DNA of 64,000 bases from JBNAGF01 sp049801055 (lineage in GTDB: Bacteria > Pseudomonadota > Alphaproteobacteria > Rhodobacterales > Rhodobacteraceae), in NCBI RefSeq assembly GCF_049801055.1, contig NZ_JBNAGF010000008.1, positions 142,383-206,382 of the forward strand. Direction: 5' to 3'. How positions within the stretch are numbered: the first letter of the stretch is position 1; each line of letters starts with the position of its first letter. The notes below the pieces were generated by a model that saw only the letters and a list, made by a program, of their open reading frames with translations, searched no databases and had not been told where the DNA came from. The position numbers were made by a program, and so were the translations under genes. Positions 26,801-35,244 of this stretch are shown piece after piece.

Positions 26801-26854
26801 TTGGGCCGAAACGTGGATTTTGATGCCCAAATTTAAGGAATTATTCATTTCTCG

Positions 26855-26869
26855 TTAACGTGCTGATAA
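26855..26869. promoter_or_regulatory. CtrA-like site upstream of flp copy 1
   Basis: TTAACGTGCTGATAA, which read on the other strand is TTAT-N7-TTAA. The CtrA consensus is TTAA-N7-TTAA, so one base departs from it. It lies about 180 bases before the flp copy 1 start and also upstream of the transglycosylase. CtrA controls pilus genes in Caulobacter; a role here is only suggested. Confidence 0.3.
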
Positions 26870-27021
26870 GTTTTGATATTTTATTCGCCAAAGATGCGAT
26901 GCGACCCACATAGCGATGCAACGGTGCTGCAATTTTGGCAAAAGTGACAGATTTCGGCTGGTTTTTCTGGCGTGACAGGGTGGTTTGAGGGACAGTGGCA
27001 AAAAAATATTGAGGCAGTCCT

Positions 27022-27843
27022 ATGTATACGCGAGCATTTGCAGCGCGTTTTGGCTTGTGTTGTCTATGTGTGGTGCTTCTCGCGCCCATAACCGGCGTGG
27101 CCGAAACCTCTCAATACTATCCGGAGTTCGAAGCCAAGCGAGTGAAACCGCCTGCGCCGGGAACAGCCAAGCGCATCACCGTGCAGATTGACCCCGAGGC
27201 GCAGCCAACGCCGCCGCCAAAGGCAAAGCCCAAGCCGGAATCGGAGAAGGAAACGTCACCGGGCCGATATGCATGGTTCTGGGACAAGGTCTCTCCGGGC
27301 TTTCAGGGCACTGGGCCGGGGCGTCTGGACGAGGCGCTAATGACTTTAAGCGTGGACGGTGAAATCTCGGCGCCCCGTCTTCAAGCGATGCAGGACATTG
27401 CGAAGGCCCGCGGTGTTCCAATTCTGCGCTCGACCGTAGGCACGCAGGTTTCTCCGGCGTTGGTCCTTGCCGTGATTGCCGTGGAGTCGGCCGGCAGGGC
27501 GGACGCGGAGTCGAGGGCCGGGGCACAGGGGCTTATGCAGCTCATGCCTGCGACGGCAGAGCGATTTGGTGTAAGCGACAGCTTTGCGGCCGAAGAGAAC
27601 ATCGCCGGGGGTGTCAAATACCTGAACTGGTTAATGGAAGAATTCGGCAGTGACCCGATCCTGGTTCTGGCGGGATACAATGCAGGCGAGGGGAATGTTT
27701 GGAACCACAATGGCGTGCCGCCATTTGCGGAAACGCGGGATTACGTGCCAAAAGTTCTCGCGGCGTTTCAGGTGGCAAGAGGCTTGTGCAGCACACCGCC
27801 TGAACTGATTTCAGACGGCTGCGTCTTTACTGCTATGAACTGA
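27022..27843 (+). CDS. secreted lytic transglycosylase, SLT domain
   Basis: Periplasmic enzyme that cleaves peptidoglycan between MurNAc and GlcNAc with formation of 1,6-anhydro-MurNAc. The 273-residue protein has a signal peptide (about 1-27), a Pro/Lys-rich low-complexity linker (about 55-80), and a C-terminal SLT domain. The domain shows AVIAVESAGRADAESRAGAQGLMQLMPATAERFGV, quoted here in parts: catalytic Glu in VESAGR, then GLMQLMP and AGYNAGEGNV. It is divergent from the Tad pilin genes, and a role in letting the pilus pass the wall is possible but not shown. A terminator-like hairpin follows. Confidence 0.9.
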   Translation: MYTRAFAARFGLCCLCVVLLAPITGVAETSQYYPEFEAKRVKPPAPGTAKRITVQIDPEAQPTPPPKAKPKPESEKETSPGRYAWFWDKVSPGFQGTGPGRLDEALMTLSVDGEISAPRLQAMQDIAKARGVPILRSTVGTQVSPALVLAVIAVESAGRADAESRAGAQGLMQLMPATAERFGVSDSFAAEENIAGGVKYLNWLMEEFGSDPILVLAGYNAGEGNVWNHNGVPPFAETRDYVPKVLAAFQVARGLCSTPPELISDGCVFTAMN

Positions 27844-27921
27844 ATTTGGTGAAATGGGTTGGTTCTTGGCCGAAGAGCCTCCATCAACCCAGGCCACATC
27901 AGCGAAACACTATTGATAGTC

Positions 27922-27962
27922 AGGGCGGACAGGCACTTGGGTGTGATGCCTGCCCGTTTTTT
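27922..27962 (+). terminator. probable terminator after the lytic transglycosylase
   Basis: CAGGCA and TGCCTG form the core stem, extended by a GGGC/GCCC pairing with a small bulge, and are followed by six T residues (27957-27962). It lies between the convergent transglycosylase and scoB genes. Confidence 0.7.
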
Positions 27963-27975
27963 CATTCCCGGCCGA

Positions 27976-28599
27976 TCAGAGGACGGTTGCCTCGGTCGCG
28001 GCCCGGAGTTCCTCTTCGGTCACGCCATCGGCGGTTTCGACAATCTTCAGACCGCCTTCAACAACGTCAAGAACGCCGAGGTTGGTGATGATGCGATCCA
28101 CCACGCCCTTACCGGTAAGCGGCAGAGTGCATTCCTTCAGAACCTTGGAGTCGCCGTGCTTGTTGGTGTGGTCCATGACTACCACCACCCGGCCGACACC
28201 CGCCACCAGGTCCATTGCACCGCCCATGCCTTTGACCAGCTTGCCGGGAATCATCCAGTTGGCAAGATCGCCGTTTTCGGCAACTTCCATTGCGCCAAGT
28301 ATGGCGGCCGCGATTTTGCCGCCGCGGATCATGGCAAACGAGGTCGCGCTATCGAAATAGGCGGTCCGGGCCAGTTCGGTGATGGTTTGTTTGCCGGCAT
28401 TGATCAGGTCGGGGTCTTCGTCACCTTCATAAGGGAACGGGCCCATGCCAAGCATGCCGTTTTCCGACTGCAAGGTGATATCTTTGTCGCCCACATAGTT
28501 TGCCACAAGCGTCGGTATCCCGATGCCGAGGTTCACATACATGCCGTCTTCGAGCTCTTCTGCCGCACGTGCGGCCATTTGATTGCGGTCCCAGGGCAT
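27976..28599 (-). CDS. scoB: 3-oxoacid CoA-transferase subunit B
   Basis: Catalytic subunit of succinyl-CoA:3-ketoacid CoA-transferase, which activates acetoacetate to acetoacetyl-CoA. The 207-residue protein contains the signature SENGMLGMGP, with the glutamate that forms the enzyme-CoA thioester, and GIGIPTLVANYV near the N-terminus. It lies two bases after scoA and is almost certainly translated from the same message. Use of ketone bodies or turnover of polyhydroxybutyrate is the likely context, although no phb genes are in the window. Confidence 0.95.
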   Translation of the reverse strand: MPWDRNQMAARAAEELEDGMYVNLGIGIPTLVANYVGDKDITLQSENGMLGMGPFPYEGDEDPDLINAGKQTITELARTAYFDSATSFAMIRGGKIAAAILGAMEVAENGDLANWMIPGKLVKGMGGAMDLVAGVGRVVVVMDHTNKHGDSKVLKECTLPLTGKGVVDRIITNLGVLDVVEGGLKIVETADGVTEEELRAATEATVL

Positions 28600-28601
28600 G
28601 T

Positions 28602-29306
28602 TCAGGCCTCCTCACGTGTGCGGATGGTGCGTTGTTCAATGCGCTTTTCGTGGTTGCCCTGAATTATGCGGTTCACATAGATGCCGGGCAGATGGATGGC
28701 GTCCGGGTCAAGTTCGCCGCGCGGCACGATTTCCTCGACTTCGGCCACGCAGATCTTGCCGCAGGTTGCCGCGGGAACATTGAAGTTCCGCGCCGTTTTG
28801 CGGAAAATCAGGTTTCCGGTGTCGTCCGCTTTCCATGCCTTGATGATGGAGAGATCCGCAAAGATGCCTTCTTCGAGGATGTAGGTCTCGCCGTTGAAGT
28901 CTTTGTGCTCTTTCCCTTCGGCAATCACGGTACCGACACCTGTTTTGGTGTAGAAACCGGGAATACCTGCACCGGCGGCACGCATGCGCTCGGCCAGTGT
29001 GCCCTGTGGCGTGAACTCGAGCTCCAGCTCTCCACTGAGATACTGGCGCATGAATTCTGCGTTCTCGCCGACATAGGACGAGATCATCTTTTTGACCTGC
29101 CGGGTCTGAAGCAGGATGCCGATGCCAAAATCGTCGACCCCGGCGTTGTTCGAGGCAAAGGTCAGATCCTTGGCGCCAGATTTCTTGATGGCTTCGAGCA
29201 GCAGTTCCGGTATACCGCAGAGGCCGAACCCTCCTGCGGCGACCAGCATTCCGTCCTGCAGGATGCCGTCGAGCGCCTCGTCGGCGTTCGCATAGACTTT
29301 CTTCAT
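28602..29306 (-). CDS. scoA: 3-oxoacid CoA-transferase subunit A
   Basis: CoA-binding subunit partnering ScoB. The 234-residue product begins MKKVYANADEAL and carries the family signature GGFGLCGIPELLLEAI near residue 26, then the run DLTFASNNAGVDDFGIG. The ATG at 29306 is preceded by GGGGGAG; an upstream in-frame codon would add only five residues. The 202 bases between this start and topA hold no recognisable gene and presumably include the scoAB promoter. Confidence 0.95.
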   Translation of the reverse strand: MKKVYANADEALDGILQDGMLVAAGGFGLCGIPELLLEAIKKSGAKDLTFASNNAGVDDFGIGILLQTRQVKKMISSYVGENAEFMRQYLSGELELEFTPQGTLAERMRAAGAGIPGFYTKTGVGTVIAEGKEHKDFNGETYILEEGIFADLSIIKAWKADDTGNLIFRKTARNFNVPAATCGKICVAEVEEIVPRGELDPDAIHLPGIYVNRIIQGNHEKRIEQRTIRTREEA

Positions 29307-29508
29307 GGAAAACTCCCCCAATGACTTGGTGATGCGCCGGTTTTGCCGTTGCGTCAGGGTGAAGTCAATGAAGCGGGAGCGGAGAAGGTATTTCTACCTA
29401 AACTAATTGCGGCCCAACCCGAAGCGGCAGCAGAAATCAAATCGCAACCGCGTCGTTATTAGGGATTCGACGGGCTTGCGGAGCACATTTATGGTGAGGC
29501 GCTAAGCT

Positions 29509-32130
29509 TTACGCTTCGCTGGCCTTTGCCGCCTTTTTCTTTGCAGTGGTCTTTTTGGCCGCGGCTTTTTTCTTGGTGCCCTTCTTGGCAGCCTTTTCCG
29601 CAATGAGGTTCAGCGCCATCTCAAGTGTCACGTCACCGGGTTCCACCCCCTTTGGCAACGTCGCATTTATCTTTTCCCATTTTACATATGGGCCATAGCG
29701 ACCGTCGAGCACATTAATCTGCCCGCCATCGGGGTGATCACCGAGTTCCTTGAGTGGTTTCGCGGCAACGGCACCGCGACCACGGGGATTGGCGCGTTTT
29801 TCAGCCAGCAGTTCGACCGCTCGGTTCATGCCGATCTCGAACACATCGCCGGGATCTTTGAGGTTTGCGTAGACCGGTTTGGCCTCCTCCGGCAGCTGAT
29901 GCATAATATAGGGACCGAAGCGTCCGAAATTGGACGAGATCATCCCACCTTCGGGATGTTCCCCGATCTGGCGTGGCAGGCTGAGCAAGGTCAAAGCTTT
30001 TGCAAGGTCCATGTCGTCCTTGCTCCAGCCGCGCGGTAGTGAGGCGCGAGGCGGTTTCTTGTTCTCGGGCGTTGGCTCGCCGCGTTGCACGTAAGGACCA
30101 AACCGTCCGGATTTGAGCCAGATTTCGTCGCCGGCATCTTCCCCCAGCAGTCGTTCATCGCCCTCGGCGCCTTCACCCGCAATGGGGCGGGTATATGTGC
30201 ATTCGGGATAATTCCCACAGCCGACAAATCCGCCGGTGCGCGACGTCTTGAGGTGCAATTGTCCGGTCCCGCATTTCGGGCAGACACGCGGATCAGTGCC
30301 ATCTTCGCGCGGCGGGTAGAGTTGAGGCGCCAGCGCCTCGTCCAGCCTGTCGAGCACTTCGGAGATCCTCAGTTCCGAGGTTTCTCCGATCGCGGCAGAG
30401 AAATCACGCCAGAACCGGCCCAGCAGATCCTTGTAGTCGCGGTCGCCTGCGCTCACGTCATCAAGCTGCTCTTCGAGATTGGCCGTGAACTCATAGCCAA
30501 CATATTGCCGGAAGAAGTTCAGCAGGAAGATGGTGACGATGCGCCCCTTTTCTTCGGGGATCAGGCGGTTCTTGTCTTTTCTGACATACTCCCGGTCCTG
30601 AATGGTGGTCACGATTGAGGCATAGGTCGACGGCCGGCCAATTCCCAGCTCCTCCATGCGTTTGACCAATGTTGCCTCGGTATAGCGCGGCGGCGGTTGC
30701 GTATGGTGCTGCAAGGCCAGAACCGCATTGTTCTCGGACAGGATAGCCGCACCGCCCTCTCGGGCTTTTGCAGCCTGACCGGCCAAGCCGGATGCAGAAA
30801 AGGCAGCTGGTTCACCCTGGGAAATCTGTGGCAGACGTTTGTCGTCATCGTCGACGACATCGTCTCGGCCTTCTTCGTAGACCCGCATGAAGCCATCGAA
30901 CAATACAACCTGCCCGGTGGCCCGAAGTCCGACTTGGCCGTCATCGGACCCGATCTCGACCGTCGTGCGCTCCAGACGCGCTGCGGCCATCTGGCATGAG
31001 ATGGTGCGCTTCCAGATCAGGTCGTAGAGTTTGCGCTGATCCTCGTCGGTCAGCTTCAGATCCTTGGCGTCCCGGGTCATGTCGGTGGGACGGATACACT
31101 CGTGCGCTTCCTGAGCGTTCTTCGCCTTGTTCTTGTACATGCGCGGAGAGTCCGGAACATACGCTTCCCCATAGCGATCCTTGATCGCATCGCGGGTTGC
31201 CATCACAGCCTCGGGGGCCATGTCAATGCCGTCAGTCCGCATATAGGTGATGTATCCGGCTTCATAGAGACGCTGCGCGGTACTCATCGTCTGACGTGCG
31301 CCCATCCCGAATTTGCGGCTGGCCTCCTGCTGTAGGGTCGACGTCATGAAAGGTGCGGACGGATTGCGGTTGGCGGGCTTTGCCTCGACCGACTGAACCT
31401 TCAGCGCCCGGCTGACAATCGCCTGGACTGCCAGCTCTGCTTGGGTGGAGTTTTCAAGATCCATCTTGTCCAGCTTCTCGCCAGCGAGACGAGTCAACCG
31501 GGCTTCAAATGTTTGGCCGCGCGGGGTTTCCAGCAGGGCTTTGACAGACCAGTATTCAACGGGTTTGAACGCCTCGATTTCCATCTCGCGCTCGACAATC
31601 AGTCGCAGGCAGACAGACTGCACCCTGCCCGCGGACCGTGCCCCAGGCAGCTTTCGCCAGAGCACTGGCGAGAGGTTGAAGCCGACCAGATAGTCGAGCG
31701 CGCGGCGCGCGAGATAGGCTTCGACCAGTGGCATGTCCACCTGTCGCGGGTGCTTCATCGCATCCGCGACCGCATCCTTGGTAATCGCGTTGAAGGTGAC
31801 TCGGCTGACCGGCGTATCCTTTTTGATCGAGCGGCGCTTGGTCAAAGCTTCCTGCAGGTGCCAGCTAATCGCCTCTCCTTCGCGGTCGGGGTCGGTCGCG
31901 AGAATCAGTGCATTGTCTTCTTTAAGGGCGTCCGCGATGGCTTTGACGTGCTTTCGGCTGTCATTGCCGACCTCCCACTTCATCGCGAATTCGTCTTCGG
32001 GATCGACGGATCCGTCTTTGGGCGGCAGATCGCGCACATGTCCGTAAGAGGCCAGTACCGTGTAGTCGGGGCCGAGATACTTGTTGATTGTCTTTGCCTT
32101 GGCCGGGGATTCTACAACTACAACTGGCAT
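29509..32130 (-). CDS. topA: DNA topoisomerase I
   Basis: Type IA topoisomerase that relaxes negative supercoils. The 873-residue product starts with a Toprim domain (VVVESPAKAKTINKYLG, then LATDPDREGEAISWHL). The active-site tyrosine is in ITYMRTDGIDM. A C-terminal zinc ribbon CPKCGTGQLHLKTSRTGGF continues to the second cysteine pair in CGNYPEC. Further C-terminal repeats of the type FGPYI/YGPYVKWEK follow, and the protein ends in a Lys/Ala-rich tail (about 25 residues) typical of Rhodobacterales TopA. dprA lies upstream on the same strand. Confidence 0.98.
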   Translation of the reverse strand: MPVVVVESPAKAKTINKYLGPDYTVLASYGHVRDLPPKDGSVDPEDEFAMKWEVGNDSRKHVKAIADALKEDNALILATDPDREGEAISWHLQEALTKRRSIKKDTPVSRVTFNAITKDAVADAMKHPRQVDMPLVEAYLARRALDYLVGFNLSPVLWRKLPGARSAGRVQSVCLRLIVEREMEIEAFKPVEYWSVKALLETPRGQTFEARLTRLAGEKLDKMDLENSTQAELAVQAIVSRALKVQSVEAKPANRNPSAPFMTSTLQQEASRKFGMGARQTMSTAQRLYEAGYITYMRTDGIDMAPEAVMATRDAIKDRYGEAYVPDSPRMYKNKAKNAQEAHECIRPTDMTRDAKDLKLTDEDQRKLYDLIWKRTISCQMAAARLERTTVEIGSDDGQVGLRATGQVVLFDGFMRVYEEGRDDVVDDDDKRLPQISQGEPAAFSASGLAGQAAKAREGGAAILSENNAVLALQHHTQPPPRYTEATLVKRMEELGIGRPSTYASIVTTIQDREYVRKDKNRLIPEEKGRIVTIFLLNFFRQYVGYEFTANLEEQLDDVSAGDRDYKDLLGRFWRDFSAAIGETSELRISEVLDRLDEALAPQLYPPREDGTDPRVCPKCGTGQLHLKTSRTGGFVGCGNYPECTYTRPIAGEGAEGDERLLGEDAGDEIWLKSGRFGPYVQRGEPTPENKKPPRASLPRGWSKDDMDLAKALTLLSLPRQIGEHPEGGMISSNFGRFGPYIMHQLPEEAKPVYANLKDPGDVFEIGMNRAVELLAEKRANPRGRGAVAAKPLKELGDHPDGGQINVLDGRYGPYVKWEKINATLPKGVEPGDVTLEMALNLIAEKAAKKGTKKKAAAKKTTAKKKAAKASEA

Positions 32131-32271
32131 TTAATGATCAACCTCATTCGACGGATACGGCGGGCTCTATGGCGGGGCAACATGTGGTGCGCAAGCCCTG
32201 ATTGTCAATCCGTGCCGTCGAGGTGTCGCCAAATCACATTCTGCGGTTGATCGCAGAAGGCCCGGCGACCC

Positions 32272-33417
32272 CTATGGGGTCAGAGACAGCAACCCGCCCG
32301 GCTGTCGGGTGATCTTGCCGTCCAGCTCGAGATCTACGAGGGCAGGGCCCACCTCGCCCGCCGAGGCTGCCAAATCCCGGATCAGTTGGTCTTCTGCCAA
32401 AGGAGAAGGTCCGAGTCGCTCAAGGATCTGTCCGTGCAGGACAGCGGTTTCCCGCAAGGTCTTCCGTTCCGGCCGCGGCGGCATCTGCGCCATGAGCTGA
32501 CGCAAGCTCGGCTGATATGTGTCCCGCTTGGGCAAGGCCGAAAGAACATCCTTTGCGCTTCGGACAAGGTGTGCGCCGTCACGGATAAGAATATTGCACC
32601 CTGCTGCGCGGGCGTCGAACGGGTGGCCGGGTACGGCCAGTACTTCCCTGCCTTGATCCAGCGCGTCCCGGGCAGTGATCAGGCTTCCGGATTTGGCTGC
32701 GGCTTCGACCACGATGACGCCGTGGGCCAAACCGGAGATAATGCGATTGCGACGCGGAAAATGCCGCGCCTGTGGCGAAAGCCCCATCGGCTGCTCCGAC
32801 AGGCGAACACCGGTTTTTCCGATTTCCAGTGCAAGCTTGGTGTTCTCGGCGGGATAGATGACGTCCACACCCCCTGCCATGACGGCAATGGTGCCTGATT
32901 TCAGGCTTGCTTCGTGAGCCGCCGTGTCAATGCCACGGGCGAGGCCGGAGACCACAACATACCCCTCTGCCGCCATATCCTGAGCCAGCGCGCGGGCCAT
33001 ACGGGTTCCAAGGGAAGACGCATTGCGGGCGCCGACCAAGGCCACCATCGGGCGATGTAGCAGCGATAGATCTCCTGTCGCCCAGAGAACCGGTGGTGAA
33101 TCGTCGATCTGGGCAAGTGAGGCGGGGTATTCCGGGCCGCCAAGGCACAAAAGTCGCGCGCCGGCGACTTTTGCGGCCTTGAGTTCGGCTTCGATTACGC
33201 CGGCAGGGCATATTTCATACCCGTTCACTCCAGCTGCGCGTGCCACATCGGGCAGCGCATTCAGCGCGTTCTGCGCTGAACCGTGCTCGGCCATCAGCCG
33301 GCGGAACGTTGCCGGGCCAACCCTGCGCGAGCGCAGCAGACGAAGCCACGAAAACCGGTCTTCTTCCGTGGTGGGTGGGAGTGGGGGGTGAATGGAAGAA
33401 AGATATTCCTCGGTCAT
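32272..33417 (-). CDS. dprA: DNA-processing protein DprA
   Basis: Cytoplasmic protein that protects incoming single-stranded DNA and loads RecA during natural transformation. The 381-residue protein has an N-terminal SAM-like region (LRLLRSRRVGPATFRRLM), the Rossmann-fold DprA core with VALVGARNASSLGTRMA and VVSGLARGIDTAAHEASL, then FPRRNRIISGLAHGVIVVEAA. A C-terminal winged-helix (ERLGPSPLAEDQLIRDLA) completes it. A small hairpin without a T-run (32239-32258) lies just beyond the stop. The topA neighbour is on the same strand, a common pairing. Confidence 0.96.
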   Translation of the reverse strand: MTEEYLSSIHPPLPPTTEEDRFSWLRLLRSRRVGPATFRRLMAEHGSAQNALNALPDVARAAGVNGYEICPAGVIEAELKAAKVAGARLLCLGGPEYPASLAQIDDSPPVLWATGDLSLLHRPMVALVGARNASSLGTRMARALAQDMAAEGYVVVSGLARGIDTAAHEASLKSGTIAVMAGGVDVIYPAENTKLALEIGKTGVRLSEQPMGLSPQARHFPRRNRIISGLAHGVIVVEAAAKSGSLITARDALDQGREVLAVPGHPFDARAAGCNILIRDGAHLVRSAKDVLSALPKRDTYQPSLRQLMAQMPPRPERKTLRETAVLHGQILERLGPSPLAEDQLIRDLAASAGEVGPALVDLELDGKITRQPGGLLSLTP

Positions 33418-33581
33418 CCGTTGCTCCGCCTGCTTGCCAATACGGTTTAAGGCCCACGGAGTTAACAGCCCGTGAACAAGAGAGAATTCACCTCAATATT
33501 TTTGCATCGCAAACACGAGATTTCATTGAAATCTGTTATAATTCATGTGCTTAAGGATTTTCTGAGGGCAATGGCAATAGT

Positions 33582-33613
33582 GGGGCAATTGATAGTTTGT
33601 CTTCAATTGCCCC
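33582..33613 (-). terminator. hairpin downstream of tldD
   Basis: A perfect 11-base inverted repeat (GGGGCAATTGA at 33582-33592 and TCAATTGCCCC at 33603-33613, 10-base loop) lies 33 bases after the tldD stop. No T-run follows on either strand, so it may be a weak terminator or a stabilising 3' structure. It could instead end a short plus-strand transcript. Confidence 0.45.
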
Positions 33614-33646
33614 AAACACATTTACCACTTTGCGGGAATCAAATCC

Positions 33647-35068
33647 TCAGGCCGAAGACCCGCCAACGGTGAGCCCGTCCATCAGCACGGTGGGTTGGCC
33701 GACCCCCACGGGCACCCACTGACCGTCCTTACCGCAGTTTCCGAGACCGGGATCCAGTGCCATGTCATTGCCCAGCCCGCGGATCCGCGTTAGCGCCGAA
33801 GGACCGTCGCCAATCAATGTCACGCCTTTGACAGGGGCGCCAACCTTTCCGTTTTCGACACGATAAGCCTCGGTGCAGGAGAAAACGAATTTGCCGTTGG
33901 TGATGTCGACTTGTCCGCCGCCGAAGCCAACCGCCCAGATCCCGTTCTTGATTTCAGAAACGAGATCATCAGGATTTGCGTCTCCACCCAACATGATTGT
34001 ATTGGTCATGCGGGGCATCGGTTTATGGGCATAACTCTGTCTGCGCCCGTTGCCTGTGGGTTCCATGCCCATAAGGCGCGCATTCTGTCGATCCTGCATG
34101 TAACCGGTGAGAAATCCGTCTTCGATCAGGACTGTGCGGCGTGATGGCGTCCCTTCGTCATCCACCGAGATTGATCCGCGGCGATCGGGGATCGTTCCGT
34201 CATCCACAACCGTAACGCCCCGGGCAGCCACCTGCTTGCCCATCAATCCAGCAAAGGCGGACGAACCCTTACGGTTAAAATCGCCTTCCAGCCCATGCCC
34301 GATGGCTTCATGCAACAGGATACCCGGCCATCCCGGGCCAAGAGCCACTTCCATTACACCGGCGGGCGCGGGAACGGCTTCGAGGTTGACCAAAGCGATC
34401 CGCAATGCCTCGCGTGCCTTTCCTTGCCAGTCAGCGGGGTCGATCAACCCGTCAAGGCCGACACGCCCGCCGCCGCCCGCTGTGCCGGTCTCACGTCGGC
34501 CGTTCTGTTCGACGATTACGGAGACATTCACACGTGTCATCGGCCGAACGTCGCGGACCCGCACGCCGTCGGGTCGCAGGATTTCGACTTCTTGTAACGC
34601 AGCCGCCAACGTTGCCGTCACCTGCACCACTCTGCTATCCAACGCGCGGGCGAAGGCGTCGATTTCCCGCAGGGTGTCGACTTTGACAGGGAATGTCGCC
34701 GAGTCGATCGGATCGGAATCACTGTATAGCCGCGCATTTGACGGCTTGGGCGGCTCGGCAAACGTGCCGCCGCCGTCGCCGACGGCCAGCCTTACTGTCT
34801 CGGAGGCGCGTCTGAGGGCGGGAATCGAAACATCCGTGGAATGTGCGTACCCCGCGACCTCACCGTTCACGGCCCGCAGCCCGAACCCCTCGGTCGCATC
34901 GTAACTCGCAGTCTTCAGACGGCCATCATCATAAACCAGAGCTTCAGATTTACGGCGTTCCACAAAGAGTTCGCCATCCTCGGCCCCGGCGGTTGCTGTC
35001 TGCAAAACACCAAGGGCTTCGTCCATCGGAAGCGCTGTTTCGAACGGTTGAAACGGGTCTTGGGCCAT
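33647..35068 (-). CDS. tldD: metalloprotease TldD
   Basis: Subunit of the TldD/TldE (PmbA) protease that degrades unstructured peptides, and matures or clears some peptide toxins and antitoxins. The 473-residue protein has the zinc motif HEAIGH at residues 253-258, preceded by GPGWPGILL. It ends with the typical GGMSSA-like segment, here DGLTVGGSSA. The ATG at 35068 is supported by GAGGA 8 bases upstream, and the longer frame runs through an FNR-like box. The partner pmbA gene is not in the window. The gene is divergent from coxB. Confidence 0.95.
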   Translation of the reverse strand: MAQDPFQPFETALPMDEALGVLQTATAGAEDGELFVERRKSEALVYDDGRLKTASYDATEGFGLRAVNGEVAGYAHSTDVSIPALRRASETVRLAVGDGGGTFAEPPKPSNARLYSDSDPIDSATFPVKVDTLREIDAFARALDSRVVQVTATLAAALQEVEILRPDGVRVRDVRPMTRVNVSVIVEQNGRRETGTAGGGGRVGLDGLIDPADWQGKAREALRIALVNLEAVPAPAGVMEVALGPGWPGILLHEAIGHGLEGDFNRKGSSAFAGLMGKQVAARGVTVVDDGTIPDRRGSISVDDEGTPSRRTVLIEDGFLTGYMQDRQNARLMGMEPTGNGRRQSYAHKPMPRMTNTIMLGGDANPDDLVSEIKNGIWAVGFGGGQVDITNGKFVFSCTEAYRVENGKVGAPVKGVTLIGDGPSALTRIRGLGNDMALDPGLGNCGKDGQWVPVGVGQPTVLMDGLTVGGSSA

Positions 35069-35086
35069 GGTCTGGGTCCTCGGTAA

Positions 35087-35100
35087 TTGATCTAGATCAA
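35087..35100. promoter_or_regulatory. FNR/FnrL-type operator between tldD and coxB
   Basis: TTGATCTAGATCAA matches the FNR consensus TTGAT-N4-ATCAA at all ten specified bases. It lies 18 bases from the tldD start codon and about 145 bases from the coxB start, so it could overlap the tldD promoter, or act on coxB as a distal site. In Rhodobacter relatives FnrL controls oxygen-dependent respiratory genes. Confidence 0.65.
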
Positions 35101-35244
35101 GAAAAGCGTCCGTTTGACGCAAGCATTTTGCTTTATCTGCTCCCCGGAATATGATTTCTAGCGACGCTAAAGACAACGGGACCACACCGATTTCCGACTC
35201 GGGCGGGGTCGCAGAGACTAAAGATCAAACGATCAGGACACGAC

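Larger units (their letters stand above)
26674..27021. other. 348-base divergent region between flp copy 1 and the lytic transglycosylase
   Basis: No gene is supported. The part next to flp copy 1 holds its leader, including a CT-rich block that resembles the one in the copy 2 leader, and the paired boxes. A CtrA-like sequence is at 26855-26869. The right half is AT-rich and presumably carries the promoter of the plus-strand transglycosylase, whose start codon is at 27022. Confidence 0.65.

Noticed and set aside
26841..27089. 82-codon minus-strand frame upstream of flp copy 1
   Set aside because: It overlaps the start of the transglycosylase gene, has an unlikely composition, and lies in an AT-rich regulatory region.
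33472..33672. 66-codon plus-strand frame in the dprA-tldD spacer
   Set aside because: It runs into the tldD 3' end and through a strong hairpin, has no clear ribosome binding site, and has no domain.
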